Below, piece after piece: positions 15,559-25,005 of a DNA stretch of 64,000 nucleotides (the first letter of the stretch is position 1; each line of letters starts with the position of its first letter). The notes beneath the pieces were generated by a model. The model had not been told where the DNA came from. It ran no database searches and saw only the letters and a list, made by a program, of their open reading frames with translations. The stretch is from positions 62,001 through 126,000 of the forward strand of contig NZ_JBBBNV010000007.1 of the NCBI RefSeq assembly GCF_037137075.1. Direction: 5' to 3'. The position numbers and the translations under genes are program-made. This stretch comes from JBBBNV01 sp037137075. GTDB taxonomy: Bacteria; Bacillota; Bacilli; Paenibacillales; NBRC-103111.

Positions 15559-17397
15559 TCACCCTTGCTTTCGCAAATACCCCCGTCGTTGTGCAATCCG
15601 GTTCATGGCGTTAATCTGACGCACCGCCCCTGTCTGCGGGTTGGTTTTATATGGCGAAGCGAAAATAACTTGTCCCGCGGGATCATCCATTGAACGGCCT
15701 GCCCGTCCAGCCATCTGAACCAGGGAAGCTTCATCAAATAACGATGAATCCGCATCCAAAATAAAAACATCCGATTTGGGAACAGTGACTCCCCGCTCCA
15801 AAATCGTCGTTGTGACCAATATACGCGTTCCCCGGTTACGGAAATCGATAACCTTCTCGCCGCGCTGTTTATCGTGGGAATACGTGCCCTCAATCGGCAC
15901 CCCGGGAAGCAAGTCCCGCAGCAGCGACACGAAGGGGTCAACAAGCGCAATTCTGGAAACAAAAATAAACAGCTGGGCCTCCCTCGAAACCGATGCCGCG
16001 ATATACTGCATCAGGACAGCCGGTATTTTGCGGGACAGCAGCATCTTCCTTACAGGAGGTATTCGTACGATCCTGGGCACAGGAAGAGGATGCCGGTGAA
16101 ACCGGACCGGAACCTTCACATGCGGCAGCTTGCCCCGAGCAGCCGCAGCCTCAAGCGGCTTGGGCGGTGTAGCTGACAGCAAAATGGTTTTCCCCTCCGG
16201 CTTGCGGGCCTTCTCTGCCGCGTATGCTAGCATCGGATTGTTGTGATAAGGAAATGCATCCAATTCATCAATAATAACCAGGTCAAAATACCGCCAGAAC
16301 CGCAGCAGCTGATGCGTGGTAGCCAGTACGATTCGGCCCTGCTGCCACCGCTGCTCGCTTCCGCCATACAGCGTTACAATCGATTCTGCCGGGAAGGCTT
16401 TGGCCAGCCTCGGCTGCAGCTCCAGTACCACATCGCGTCGCGGTGTGGCGAGCAGCACCCGTCCGCCCCGTTCTATTGCTTCTTCCACGAGCGGATAAAT
16501 CATCTCCGTTTTCCCCGCCCCTGTAACGGCCCAGATGAGGAACCGGCCTCCGTTATGCTCGGTCGCTTTCAGAAACGCCAGCCCGCTTTGGACTGCAGCC
16601 GTCTGGGGCTCACTCAGGCCCCATTTTTGAAGACGCTGCGCTGTATGGCAATCGGCAGCCACAGCATGTTTATCATCGGTGCAGATGATCCCCCGAGTGC
16701 TTAGCCCATGGATAAGCAATGAACAAAAGCGGTTTCGGCCCAGATGGAGACACTCCTCGCAATAAGGGCAGCTCCCCCCGCAAGCAGGACACGCCGTCAG
16801 CACCATCCGCTCCGAACCGCTGCCGCAGCGCAAGCAGCTTAACTCGACAACCTTTCTGAACAACGGAGGTCTCCGGCGCCAAGCCACCCGCATTCCGGCC
16901 TCAACAGCAAGCTGCCCCTCCACCCAGGCCGCCTGCAAATAGCTGGCCCAGTGTGCGGCTGAATGCTCTAGTCCTTCCTGCTCCATAAGAAACAGCAGCT
17001 CCGGCTGCAGCAAAGCCTTGCCCTGGATTTTGTCCAACAGCTTCAAATACTCGGCAGGCCTCAGCTCAGGAAGCCTATAATCGCCTCTACACTGCTCCAG
17101 TGTAAGCTCCATGATATCAAGGCTTACCGGACCGGCGGCGGCATCGAAGCCTACGGCAGCCCATACATCCCGAATCTGTCTCGTTATTTCCTCCTTCGTC
17201 ACTCTAACCTGCAGTTGGTTTAAATGCCTACTCCACAGAACAGCTTGTCCCAGCGAAACCTGGGGCTCCAGCAGCCAAAGCAGGGTTGTTCCCTCCAGGC
17301 TCTGAAGTCTCAGATGCACATCCACTCGCATATCCAGGGAAACATACCATGTCCAGCACAAACCGTCCTGACACACCCCGTACAAGGCAGCCTTCAA
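15559..17397 (-). CDS. comFA: ComFA, DEAD-family ATPase for DNA uptake
   Basis: ComFA is the membrane-associated ATPase that drives single-stranded DNA import. Present are a four-cysteine-type zinc region (CLRCGSG, CPACGGSCPYCEECLHLG), Walker A AVTGAGKTEM, the DEAD-box variant IIDELDAFP, SATPP, and the C-terminal helicase motif MAGRAGRS. The open frame extends to an ATG at 17508, but that overlaps the upstream gene by 70 bases without a ribosome site. The TTG at 17397, preceded by GGGAGG, leaves a normal 41-base gap and is preferred; it gives about 612 residues. Confidence 0.93.
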   Translation of the reverse strand: MKAALYGVCQDGLCWTWYVSLDMRVDVHLRLQSLEGTTLLWLLEPQVSLGQAVLWSRHLNQLQVRVTKEEITRQIRDVWAAVGFDAAAGPVSLDIMELTLEQCRGDYRLPELRPAEYLKLLDKIQGKALLQPELLFLMEQEGLEHSAAHWASYLQAAWVEGQLAVEAGMRVAWRRRPPLFRKVVELSCLRCGSGSERMVLTACPACGGSCPYCEECLHLGRNRFCSLLIHGLSTRGIICTDDKHAVAADCHTAQRLQKWGLSEPQTAAVQSGLAFLKATEHNGGRFLIWAVTGAGKTEMIYPLVEEAIERGGRVLLATPRRDVVLELQPRLAKAFPAESIVTLYGGSEQRWQQGRIVLATTHQLLRFWRYFDLVIIDELDAFPYHNNPMLAYAAEKARKPEGKTILLSATPPKPLEAAAARGKLPHVKVPVRFHRHPLPVPRIVRIPPVRKMLLSRKIPAVLMQYIAASVSREAQLFIFVSRIALVDPFVSLLRDLLPGVPIEGTYSHDKQRGEKVIDFRNRGTRILVTTTILERGVTVPKSDVFILDADSSLFDEASLVQMAGRAGRSMDDPAGQVIFASPYKTNPQTGAVRQINAMNRIAQRRGYLRKQG

Positions 17398-17438
17398 TAG
17401 CTCCTCCCTTCCCCATTCCACGTTGTAAGCGCTTCCCG

Positions 17439-17840
17439 TTATAGTGCGGTAATTTGTTTCAAATCCTTCATCCCGTTCATGTGTACCACTACGCAGCTCA
17501 TTCCGCATTCAGCAAGCAGCTGGTCCAGCGCATCCCCCGTATTGCTCAATGGAATAATCTCCATCATCCCCTCGCGGTAGGCACGCATTTTGCCGGCAAT
17601 TTCAAGTGTCTGGTCCACAGAGCCTTCGTCGGCAATTGTGATCCGTATAGCTTCCCCGCGCAGCCATGTAAAAAACAGGACCATACGCAGCATCCACTCC
17701 ACCTGCAGTTCATTGTTTTTAGTGATAAATACATAATGAACCGGATCTGCCTCCGGCTCCTTGTGCATCACAAGAATCCAATGAACAAGCAGCACGCTTG
17801 TGCCATAAATACCGAGGATCCACAACATTCCGATAAGCAT
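17439..17840 (-). CDS. Membrane-anchored protein with GT-A-like half domain
   Basis: Not recognised as a named family. From the preferred ATG at 17840 (preceded by a strong GGGGGGAGGG) the 133 residues open with one hydrophobic helix (GMLWILGIYGTSVLLVHWIL). A region then reads like the first half of a GT2 glycosyltransferase: HYVFITKNNELQVEWML and ITIADEGSVDQTLEIAGKM, echoing the NE..., D.GS.D.T pattern. The second half with catalytic residues is missing, so activity is doubtful. The longer frame from 17936 overlaps degU and lacks a good ribosome site. It lies between degU and comFA. Confidence 0.7.
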   Translation of the reverse strand: MLIGMLWILGIYGTSVLLVHWILVMHKEPEADPVHYVFITKNNELQVEWMLRMVLFFTWLRGEAIRITIADEGSVDQTLEIAGKMRAYREGMMEIIPLSNTGDALDQLLAECGMSCVVVHMNGMKDLKQITAL

Positions 17841-17920
17841 CGCGGCACCCTCCCCCCGTAGAAACGTCTTGGGATCAGTATATGCCGCAAACTTATCTAA
17901 GGTGTCATTGGAATATGTAA

Positions 17921-18640
17921 TTAAAGGGTGACCCATCCATTCTTTATTGCAATAATAACAGCTTGTGTGCGGTCATCGACTTCCATTTTTTGCAAAATGC
18001 TGCTGACGTGGTTTTTGACCGTCTTTTCACTAATGAACAAAATCTCACCGATGGATTTATTGCTTTTGCCTTCCGCCATCAGCCGCAGCACCTCTACTTC
18101 TCTGCGAGTCAGCGGGCTGTTGGAGTTATGCGAGAACCGTAGACGCTCTTCCTTCGCTTCTGCTCCGCCTTCAAGCCCCACCATGTCAAAATACTTCATC
18201 CGGCGCAGCTGATTGACCAGCTTGCCTGTCACCTTCGGATGAATGTAAGCATGCCCGGCTACAACCGAACGAATCGCATTGATAAGGGACTCTGCTTCCA
18301 TATCCTTGAGCAAGTACCCGGAGGCGCCTTTGCGAAGCGTTTCAAACACATAGCTTTCATCATCATGAATAGAAAGAATAATGACCTTAATGTCCGGGAA
18401 AAAATCCTTCAGCTTCTGCGTAGCCACTACGCCGTTCTCGACCGGCATATTGATGTCCATAATGACAACGTCCGGCTGCAGAGTATTGCACAGCTCCAAA
18501 GCCTGTATGCCGTCACCGCACTCGCCGACAACCTCAAGATCCTTCTCCATATTAATGATACGCTTTACGCCCTCACGCAGCAGCTGATGGTCATCAGCAA
18601 TCAAAATTCTGACTTTGTTTTGTTCTGTTGTAAATCCCAT
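17921..18640 (-). CDS. degU: Response regulator DegU
   Basis: A NarL-type regulator controlling exoenzymes, competence and motility. The receiver domain has the acidic pair in LIADDHQLLREGV, the phosphoacceptor Asp62 in VVIMDINMPV and the LKD loop. The C-terminal LuxR-type helix-turn-helix is LTRREVEVLRLMAEGKSNKSIGE followed by ISEKTVKNHVSSI. The linker has an extra RMKYFDMVGLEGG stretch as in Bacillus DegU. It is 14 bases downstream of degS. Competence and flagellar genes flank it, and these are classic DegU targets. Confidence 0.95.
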   Translation of the reverse strand: MGFTTEQNKVRILIADDHQLLREGVKRIINMEKDLEVVGECGDGIQALELCNTLQPDVVIMDINMPVENGVVATQKLKDFFPDIKVIILSIHDDESYVFETLRKGASGYLLKDMEAESLINAIRSVVAGHAYIHPKVTGKLVNQLRRMKYFDMVGLEGGAEAKEERLRFSHNSNSPLTRREVEVLRLMAEGKSNKSIGEILFISEKTVKNHVSSILQKMEVDDRTQAVIIAIKNGWVTL

Positions 18641-18654
18641 ATCCCAGCTCCTCC

Positions 18655-19821
18655 CTACGTCTGTCCTTTCGCTTCCTCACGCTCAGCACCAAACGGGATT
18701 ACAATCGTTATACGTGTACCCGCATGCGGCTGAGAGTAAATTTCCATGGTGCCTTCCAACAGCTCGATTCGCTCGCGCATGCCCATTAATCCGAAGTGAT
18801 TGCCGTCAGATTCCACACGATCCACCGCAAAACCGATTCCGTTATCTGTAACGACAATTTTAGCGCGCCGCTTCAAATAAGCCAGCTCGACAGATACAAA
18901 GGATGCCTCTGCGTGCTTGTACACATTGGAGAACGCCTCCTGAACAAGACGGAAGACAGCAACCTCCATCGCGGAAGGCAGCCTCTCTTCTCGTCCCATC
19001 AGTTCAAAGTGCGTGCGAATTTTGGTTCGTTCCTCATAATCCTGAATAAACTTGCGCAGCGTCGGTACAAGCCCCAGGTCATCGAGCGCCATCGGACGGA
19101 GGTTGAAAATAATTTTTCGGACCTCCTCCAGCCCGCTCCGTACTTGCTGCTTCAGCTCCGAAAGCTCCATTCGAACAGCTTCAAACTCCTGCTTGACGAT
19201 CATTCTTTCGGCAATTTCTGCACGGACGACCACATGGGCAAGGGATTGCGCCATGCCATCATGAATCTCACGGGCAATCCGCTTGCGCTCTTCCTCCTGG
19301 GCCAAAATAATTTTGAATCCCAGCATTTGACGGTTTTTGGCGGATTCCAAAATACGCGTCACCTGATTCAAATCACCGGATAAATATTCAAGCACCAAAT
19401 TCATTTGAATAACAAGCGCTTCGGCCCGCTCAATTGTTTTGTCCAAATTTTTGAGCCGTTTTTGCAAGTCGTCGCGTCTGGATCGCAAATGAATTTCCTT
19501 CTCTTTAAATATCGACAATTGCAGTTGAATATTTGTAGCCGCTTCATAGGCAACACGAATATCTTCCTCTTTAAAACGGTGAAAATCACGACTAACCTCG
19601 GTCAGCTTGACCCGGGCCCGGCGGTAGTCCATCTCCAGCTTATCCACCAGCTCAATGGTCTGGTTCGTTTCCTCAATGACATGCTGCAGCTCCCTGTTAA
19701 GAGCTTCCCACTCCGAACGGGCGCTTTCACAAATTTCAAAAATTTGATATTTACTCGTTTCCATGACGTTAATGGCGTTTTTTATAACCTTGTCGATCGC
19801 ATCAATCTCCAAATGGACCAA
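18655..19821 (-). CDS. degS: Sensor histidine kinase DegS
   Basis: A cytoplasmic kinase without membrane segments. It has a long coiled-coil sensor (residues 30-160), then the HisKA_3 motif EEERKRIAREIHDGMAQSL with phosphorylatable His187, and the ATPase domain with VTDNGIGF and GLMGMRERIELL. It phosphorylates DegU, encoded next. The start given is TTG at 19821, but GGAG is only about two bases away. A second in-frame TTG three codons later (19812) is better spaced. The N-terminal few residues are therefore uncertain. Confidence 0.94.
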   Translation of the reverse strand: MVHLEIDAIDKVIKNAINVMETSKYQIFEICESARSEWEALNRELQHVIEETNQTIELVDKLEMDYRRARVKLTEVSRDFHRFKEEDIRVAYEAATNIQLQLSIFKEKEIHLRSRRDDLQKRLKNLDKTIERAEALVIQMNLVLEYLSGDLNQVTRILESAKNRQMLGFKIILAQEEERKRIAREIHDGMAQSLAHVVVRAEIAERMIVKQEFEAVRMELSELKQQVRSGLEEVRKIIFNLRPMALDDLGLVPTLRKFIQDYEERTKIRTHFELMGREERLPSAMEVAVFRLVQEAFSNVYKHAEASFVSVELAYLKRRAKIVVTDNGIGFAVDRVESDGNHFGLMGMRERIELLEGTMEIYSQPHAGTRITIVIPFGAEREEAKGQT

Positions 19822-19908
19822 GGCTCCTTTATGTGCTAATTATACTTTATTATTCATAGTATCACAATTTGGGCACATGAATGGAGTCTTTTTGCTAGTA
19901 ATTTCCAA

Positions 19909-22500
19909 TTATTGGAGAGTGATAGAATAGGTACTGGCGTCCCATCCGACCTGCCAGCCCATTTTCTCCGCAATCATGCGCAGCGGCACCATGGTGCGCT
20001 CATTCATAATAAGAGGAGCTACCTCAGCGGTCGTTCTTTTTCCGTCTGCCACCAAGTCCTTCTGACCGACCCACAGCTCGACAAAATGCGTTCCGCGCAA
20101 AATACTCACTTTCCGTTCCTGCTCATCCCAGGCCAGTTGGCCTCCAAGCGCTTCTGTAATAAAGCGGATAGGCACCATCGTATTGTCCTGAACAATAACC
20201 GGCGCTTGGTCCAGTACTACCTGTTTGCCGTCAGCGGTCAATTCCTTGCGGTCAATCGCAAGCTTAACAAGCGGCTTCACGCCTTGGTCCGCTGTTTGCT
20301 GATACTGAATGGAGAGATTATCTACGGCCACCATCCCGACCTGCTTCCGTTCATTTTGCTCATTCAGCGGGCTGGCGATATAAAGCCGCTTTAATGTGAC
20401 CGGATACTGCATCCCGTAAGATGAGAAATCCACCGTGATGTCCTTCCAGCCGGTCCAGTCGATTGGCCGTGCAATATCAACCAAAAACGATTTTTTCGTG
20501 GCATCCGTCAGCTCGGCCCGAAACCAGTTATTACTACTGTCTCCATATAAACGCAGCTTCATGGATAGCGGCTGCCCGTTCAGCTCAATACCTTGACCGT
20601 TCAACTGGATTGAGGCATTTTTGGTCCCGGCTGCGCGGCTCATGTCATAGTTCAACACGGCTGCCTTTCCGGATGATGATCCTGTATCTCCAGGCACTGC
20701 GGTGATTTGGGCTGTACCTTGTATATCGGCATCCAGCGGCAAACTGCTGAAGGAAACCGGTAAGCTTGTAGCATCAAAATCGGCCAGCAGCTTCTCCATT
20801 GTCACCGGAGTAGTCACAATCGTGCTGAACCCGTCTACCCGGGCAATCCATACCTCTTTCTCTCCGCTCTTTCGTTTCTCCCACTGTATGGATTCCGGCG
20901 CAAGAACACGCTCGTCTCCTTGCGTCGTGGTCACCTTCAGCAGGGGCTTGTTCGTGTCTGTAATTTCACCGGATAACGTGGATACCTCCAGCTTCGATAT
21001 ATCCTCTCTGCCCAAGATTTGGACCTCCATTGAGCCCTGTGCTGTCCCGTTTTGGAACGTTACCTGTGTTGTCCCCTTCTGTTTAGCCGTCAAAATATTG
21101 CCGTCTATGCTGCCTATCGGACTAGACATGGTCCATTGTCCGGTTACCTTTTTCGGGTCGAGCGGATTGTAGTACTCGTCGTACGCTTTTTTCGGAGTCA
21201 GAGTTACTTTTTCATTAACGAAATAGGTTTGCTTCTGAGGCAGCTCCACCCATTGCACTTCTTTGCCCTCCGGTGCCGTGGAATAAACCGCTACCCCGTT
21301 TACGACACGCCGTGACTCCTGATTGCTTACCCATTGTGTCGCGAACTCGCCTAACGGGCGTACCGCCATTTCCGTCGATCCGCCGCCATCCAGATTCATC
21401 CCTTTCCAGGTATCCAGCTTTATCATCAGCTGCTGCAGCTCGGCCAAGGTCACCCCGGTGCTGGTCGAATTTTTATCAACTGTAATTACATATACATACC
21501 GCTCATCCTTCGTATACCCGATCGCCGTCCTAGCCACTGCTGAACCCCCGGAAATCTCGCTCGTATTTCGGGAAAATTCGGCAGGCTGCCCTTGATCCAC
21601 AAGAATGGTATGCCCGCCAATCATGGTATTAAATGTACTGACATCATACTTATCGGCGTTATCGAGCGCAAACACACGATAATCTGCAATGAGCTTGTCG
21701 CCTTCCTTCATATGCGCCCGCACGAACTCATCGGCTTTCCCCGCGGCCCGGAGAATGTAACCGTCTTTGGGAGCAATCATATCGATAATATCGCCTGGAG
21801 CTACCTTCACGATAACACCGTTTTGGACAAGCACTTCTGTGGGATAGCTGACCCCATCGTTAGAACGATCCACCTGACCCCACTTATCCGTGTACATAAA
21901 CAAACCGTCTTTATGTGTGTGCGTGCCATCCGGCTCCGTCCAGTAGTACGTTTTGTTGATACCACCCAGCGGGAACGTTGCTCCATCCGCCGTCTTGACT
22001 GTTCCCTCGTACGAGAACAAATCAATGACCGGTTTATTCTCTTTCGTAAGCCCAAAGCTGTAAAACCCGTTCAAGCCCACCGAAGGCGTTGCGGTCAGCT
22101 TTCCATCTATCACCTGGGGCCCCATGGGTACGCCCTCGGCCTGCATATTGTAGAAATCCCCATTCGTTGCGGCGACAGCGCCGTTCTCATTGGCCATCCC
22201 GAGTGCTGTCTGCCTTTTGGTGTATTGCTGCCCTGTACCGGCAATTGTGTCCAGCTTCACTAAGGGATTCTGAAGGTCCACCTGTATGACGTGAGCTTGG
22301 ACCTGAACCGGCTTCTTATTGCGTTCAAACGACCAGCTGTAATCCTTCAAAATCGCGCCCGAGGTAATCGGCGTTTCTTTGATCAATGTCATCGACGAAG
22401 CCGCCGCGGTCGCGGCATAGCCTGTCTGGGGCACCCATACGACGGTTCCTGCCTGAACGATTAATGTGCTTATTGCAACTGCTGCCATCCACTTCTTCAT
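19909..22500 (-). CDS. Secreted phosphodiester glycosidase-like protein with copper amine oxidase N-terminal-type repeats
   Basis: A signal peptide (MKKWMAAVAISTLIVQAG) is followed by a NAGPA-type phosphodiester glycosidase domain at about residues 60-410, recognisable by AATNGDFYN, VARTAIGYTKDERYVYVITVD and MNLDGGGSTEMAVRP. Ig-like and carbohydrate-binding-like regions follow, then at the C-terminus a copper amine oxidase N-terminal-type (stalk) repeat, with PIRFITEALGGQLAWDE and VPLRMIAEKMGWQVGWD. A role in cell-surface or extracellular polysaccharide metabolism is inferred. Start: the ATG at 22500 is preferred over 22530 because an AGGAG lies upstream of it and the signal peptide then starts the protein. 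Confidence 0.82.
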   Translation of the reverse strand: MKKWMAAVAISTLIVQAGTVVWVPQTGYAATAAASSMTLIKETPITSGAILKDYSWSFERNKKPVQVQAHVIQVDLQNPLVKLDTIAGTGQQYTKRQTALGMANENGAVAATNGDFYNMQAEGVPMGPQVIDGKLTATPSVGLNGFYSFGLTKENKPVIDLFSYEGTVKTADGATFPLGGINKTYYWTEPDGTHTHKDGLFMYTDKWGQVDRSNDGVSYPTEVLVQNGVIVKVAPGDIIDMIAPKDGYILRAAGKADEFVRAHMKEGDKLIADYRVFALDNADKYDVSTFNTMIGGHTILVDQGQPAEFSRNTSEISGGSAVARTAIGYTKDERYVYVITVDKNSTSTGVTLAELQQLMIKLDTWKGMNLDGGGSTEMAVRPLGEFATQWVSNQESRRVVNGVAVYSTAPEGKEVQWVELPQKQTYFVNEKVTLTPKKAYDEYYNPLDPKKVTGQWTMSSPIGSIDGNILTAKQKGTTQVTFQNGTAQGSMEVQILGREDISKLEVSTLSGEITDTNKPLLKVTTTQGDERVLAPESIQWEKRKSGEKEVWIARVDGFSTIVTTPVTMEKLLADFDATSLPVSFSSLPLDADIQGTAQITAVPGDTGSSSGKAAVLNYDMSRAAGTKNASIQLNGQGIELNGQPLSMKLRLYGDSSNNWFRAELTDATKKSFLVDIARPIDWTGWKDITVDFSSYGMQYPVTLKRLYIASPLNEQNERKQVGMVAVDNLSIQYQQTADQGVKPLVKLAIDRKELTADGKQVVLDQAPVIVQDNTMVPIRFITEALGGQLAWDEQERKVSILRGTHFVELWVGQKDLVADGKRTTAEVAPLIMNERTMVPLRMIAEKMGWQVGWDASTYSITLQ

Positions 22501-22566
22501 CCTGTTGATATAACTCCTCTCCAAATCCATAAATCTAGTTCTAGCAATCTCTTACATGAGGCTACT

Positions 22567-22589
22567 ATTATAGACTCTGGAACCTAGAG
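22567..22589 (-). promoter_or_regulatory. Candidate promoter and operator of the phosphodiester glycosidase gene
   Basis: A perfect TATAAT (22572-22567, minus strand) has no good -35 box at standard spacing. Immediately upstream lies an imperfect dyad CTCTAGGTTCCAGAG (22589-22575), a possible activator or repressor site. Confidence 0.4.
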
Positions 22590-22718
22590 AAAAGTTACGT
22601 TACAATTTGTTAACAACGCGATATCAGCCAGATAGTCGGCCTGACTGCGCCTGCCATGTGGTCAACTGAACGCCGTCCTGCAGCGAAACACCGCGAGCCG
22701 GGAGCTGCCCGCGGTGCG

Positions 22719-22749
22719 AAAAAAAGCTCAGGCACAATTCTTGTGCCTG
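22719..22749 (-). terminator. Terminator of metK
   Basis: A 9-bp stem CAGGCACAA / TTGTGCCTG with a three-base loop is followed on the minus strand, after AGC, by seven T. Confidence 0.85.
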
Positions 22750-22758
22750 CAAACCAAA

Positions 22759-22803
22759 ATGAACCTCCAACACCACTTCACTTTCGTGGCGTCAGAGGTT
22801 CAT
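22759..22803. repeat. Inverted repeat downstream of metK
   Basis: ATGAACCTC (22759-22767) pairs with GAGGTTCAT (22795-22803), with further partial pairing inside. It lies just before the metK terminator. The rest of the 22531-22951 interval shows no gene. Confidence 0.6.
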
Positions 22804-22951
22804 CTTATTTAGACTCCATTATCAATGGCTTTGCTTGAGACGGCGCATATGTTCTATGAAAGACTGCTCACAGACACAAGCTCCGTCAGCCTGTACTGCC
22901 TCCTTGCCGCGTACAGCTCAGCTGCCCTGAGAATATAATATCTATACTATA

Positions 22952-24157
22952 TTAGTTGAGTGCGTCAGCTTTCAGCTTCTCCGCCTTGTCTGTACGCTCC
23001 CATGGCAGATCGATATCCGTGCGGCCAAAATGACCGTAGGCAGCCGTTTGGCGATAAATCGGCTTACGCAAATCCAATTCCTTGATAATGCCTGCAGGAC
23101 GAAGGTCGAAATTGTTTTTAATCACTTCAACCAGCTTCTCCTCGCTGACTTTACCGGTACCGTAGGTATCTACAGAAATAGAGACTGGACGCGCTACACC
23201 GATTGCATAAGCAAGCTGAATTTCGCATTTATCCGCAAGACCTGCTGCAATAATGTTTTTAGCCACATAGCGTGCTGCATATGCCGCGGAACGGTCTACT
23301 TTTGTCGGGTCCTTGCCGGAGAATGCACCGCCGCCATGGCGTGCATAACCGCCATAAGTATCAACAATGATTTTACGTCCGGTCAAACCGGCATCCCCTT
23401 GTGGTCCGCCGATTACGAAACGGCCCGTTGGGTTAATGAAGTAATTTGTATTTTCGTCCAGGAATTCAACAGGAACTACAGGTGCAATAACATGCTCTTT
23501 AATGTCGCGTTGGATTTGCTCCAAAGTTACATCTTCTGCATGCTGTGTAGATACGACAATCGCATCCACACGAACCGGCTTGTCACCTTCGTACTCGATC
23601 GTAACTTGCGTTTTGCCATCCGGACGCAGGTAAGGCAGCGTACCGTTCTTGCGAACCTCCGACAAACGGCGGGCCAAACGGTGAGCCAAGGCAATCGGAA
23701 GCGGCATCAGTTCAGGAGTCTCGTTTGTTGCAAAACCGAACATCAGACCTTGGTCGCCAGCGCCAATCGCCTCGATCTGGTCATCATTCATGCTGCCTTC
23801 CCGAGCTTCCAGAGCCTGGTTTACACCTTGTGCGATATCAGGCGATTGCTCGTTCAAAGAAGTCAGAACGGCGCAGGTCGAAGCATCAAAGCCGTATTTT
23901 GCACGTGTATATCCGATTTCTTTAATTGTCTTTCTTACGATTGCCGGAATATCAACATACTCCGAACGGCTGCTGATTTCACCAATAACCAGAACGAGAC
24001 CAGTTGCAACGGAAACCTCGCAGGCTACCCGAGCATTCGGATCGTTAGCTAGAAAAGCATCCAGAACCGCATCAGAGATCTGGTCACAAATTTTATCAGG
24101 ATGTCCTTCGGTAACGGACTCTGATGTGAATAAACGTCGACCGCGCGCAAGCGCCAT
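22952..24157 (-). CDS. metK: S-adenosylmethionine synthetase
   Basis: MetK makes S-adenosylmethionine from methionine and ATP. Family motifs are complete: FTSESVTEGHPDKICDQISD, the hexapeptide region EAIGAGDQGLMFGFA, and the P-loop-like GGGAFSGKDPTKVDRSAAY. At 401 residues it is full length. A GGAGG-type ribosome site precedes the ATG. It is transcribed alone, with its own terminator and a long (about 330-base) leader that lacks the S-box riboswitch expected for metK in Bacillus. Confidence 0.98.
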   Translation of the reverse strand: MALARGRRLFTSESVTEGHPDKICDQISDAVLDAFLANDPNARVACEVSVATGLVLVIGEISSRSEYVDIPAIVRKTIKEIGYTRAKYGFDASTCAVLTSLNEQSPDIAQGVNQALEAREGSMNDDQIEAIGAGDQGLMFGFATNETPELMPLPIALAHRLARRLSEVRKNGTLPYLRPDGKTQVTIEYEGDKPVRVDAIVVSTQHAEDVTLEQIQRDIKEHVIAPVVPVEFLDENTNYFINPTGRFVIGGPQGDAGLTGRKIIVDTYGGYARHGGGAFSGKDPTKVDRSAAYAARYVAKNIIAAGLADKCEIQLAYAIGVARPVSISVDTYGTGKVSEEKLVEVIKNNFDLRPAGIIKELDLRKPIYRQTAAYGHFGRTDIDLPWERTDKAEKLKADALN

Positions 24158-24486
24158 AAATATCGACCTCCTGTATAAGTTGAATTTTAATTAAAACATC
24201 ATCCCATAAAACGGCTTCGACAAAAGTCTTGTCATAATTACATAAAAATTTCCACCGCGAGCAGTGCAGATAGCTGCGATCTACCCTGGAATAATATTAC
24301 CAATCAAGTATGGGTCGGATTACGTTGTGCTTCTGGAAAAAACGAACTCCATAAGAACAAATCACCAATCCGCAATTCTATACCAGCATCTTCTGAATTA
24401 GTCCGCATTACGAAACCTTCAGATAAATCTAAGCACTTAAAGCAGCTGAATCAAGATTTATGATGGTGGATATAAAATATTTAGGT
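24158..24486 (-). promoter_or_regulatory. metK leader region, no S-box seen
   Basis: Non-coding sequence before metK. None of the conserved S-box (SAM-I) segments could be found on the minus strand, nor a T-box. It contains one copy of an 18-base element (24405-24422) whose second copy lies beyond the SASP terminator. Any control of metK from this leader is unknown. Confidence 0.4.
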
Positions 24487-24537
24487 AAAAAAATGAACCT
24501 TTTCCGCGAGGAAAAGGCTGCAATACGAAACCTTCAG
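24405..24537 (-). repeat. Duplicated 18-base element near the metK leader
   Basis: GCATTACGAAACCTTCAG (24405-24422) and GCAATACGAAACCTTCAG (24520-24537) match at 17 of 18 positions, 115 bases apart, same orientation. One copy abuts the SASP terminator; the other lies in the metK leader. Confidence 0.8.
24487..24517 (-). terminator. Terminator of the SASP gene
   Basis: An 8-bp stem CCTTTTCC / GGAAAAGG with a TCGC loop is followed on the minus strand by TTCA and seven T. It lies 82 bases beyond the SASP stop and could equally act upstream of metK. Confidence 0.85.
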
Positions 24538-24598
24538 CTATTTATCTTATCCCATTTGTCGGTTAGTGTCAATTACATTCAGGCCTATTTACATAAAA

Positions 24599-24868
24599 TT
24601 ATAAAGAAAATAGCGTTTGTTCTGCCGTCTGTACCAAGCGTTTCGTAATTTCTCCGCCTACTGCGCCCGCATCTCTGCTGGCCAAGTGGCCCCAATAATC
24701 TTCTTTCATTTGATGAGAAGGAATAGCGCCCAGCTCTGTTGCGAACTCGCTTTGTACATTTTGAAGCCCTCCGGCACCAACAGGTAGTCCAAGCTCCGCG
24801 GCGATCTCATACTTCATTTGATCCAATACCGATTTGCACGCAGGTACAACCTTTTTGTTTCTGGCCAT
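24599..24868 (-). CDS. Alpha/beta-type small acid-soluble spore protein
   Basis: SASPs coat spore DNA and protect it. The 89 residues have both conserved blocks: LDQMKYEIAAELGLPV near the N-terminus, which includes the GPR protease-site region, and the GGEITKRLVQTAEQTL segment. The stretch WGHLASRDAGAVGGEI is the usual central part. A short GGGGTG ribosome site precedes the ATG. Expression in the forespore is expected from the family; a sigma-G promoter was not identified. It is a single-gene unit with its own terminator. Confidence 0.94.
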   Translation of the reverse strand: MARNKKVVPACKSVLDQMKYEIAAELGLPVGAGGLQNVQSEFATELGAIPSHQMKEDYWGHLASRDAGAVGGEITKRLVQTAEQTLFSL

Positions 24869-25005
24869 TTTCAGGCACCCCTTTCTTGGTGTGTACCGTT
24901 ATTGTTTCCGGTTTGCCTGCTCTGACACGAATAAGTTGTTGTCAAACGGGGTAAAATGTTGATGAATTGACAATGCTCATTTTGGTAATGCGAAATGAAT
25001 CCGGA

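Noticed and set aside
24158..24486. SAM-I riboswitch before metK
   Set aside because: Looked for the conserved segments on the minus strand; none was found.
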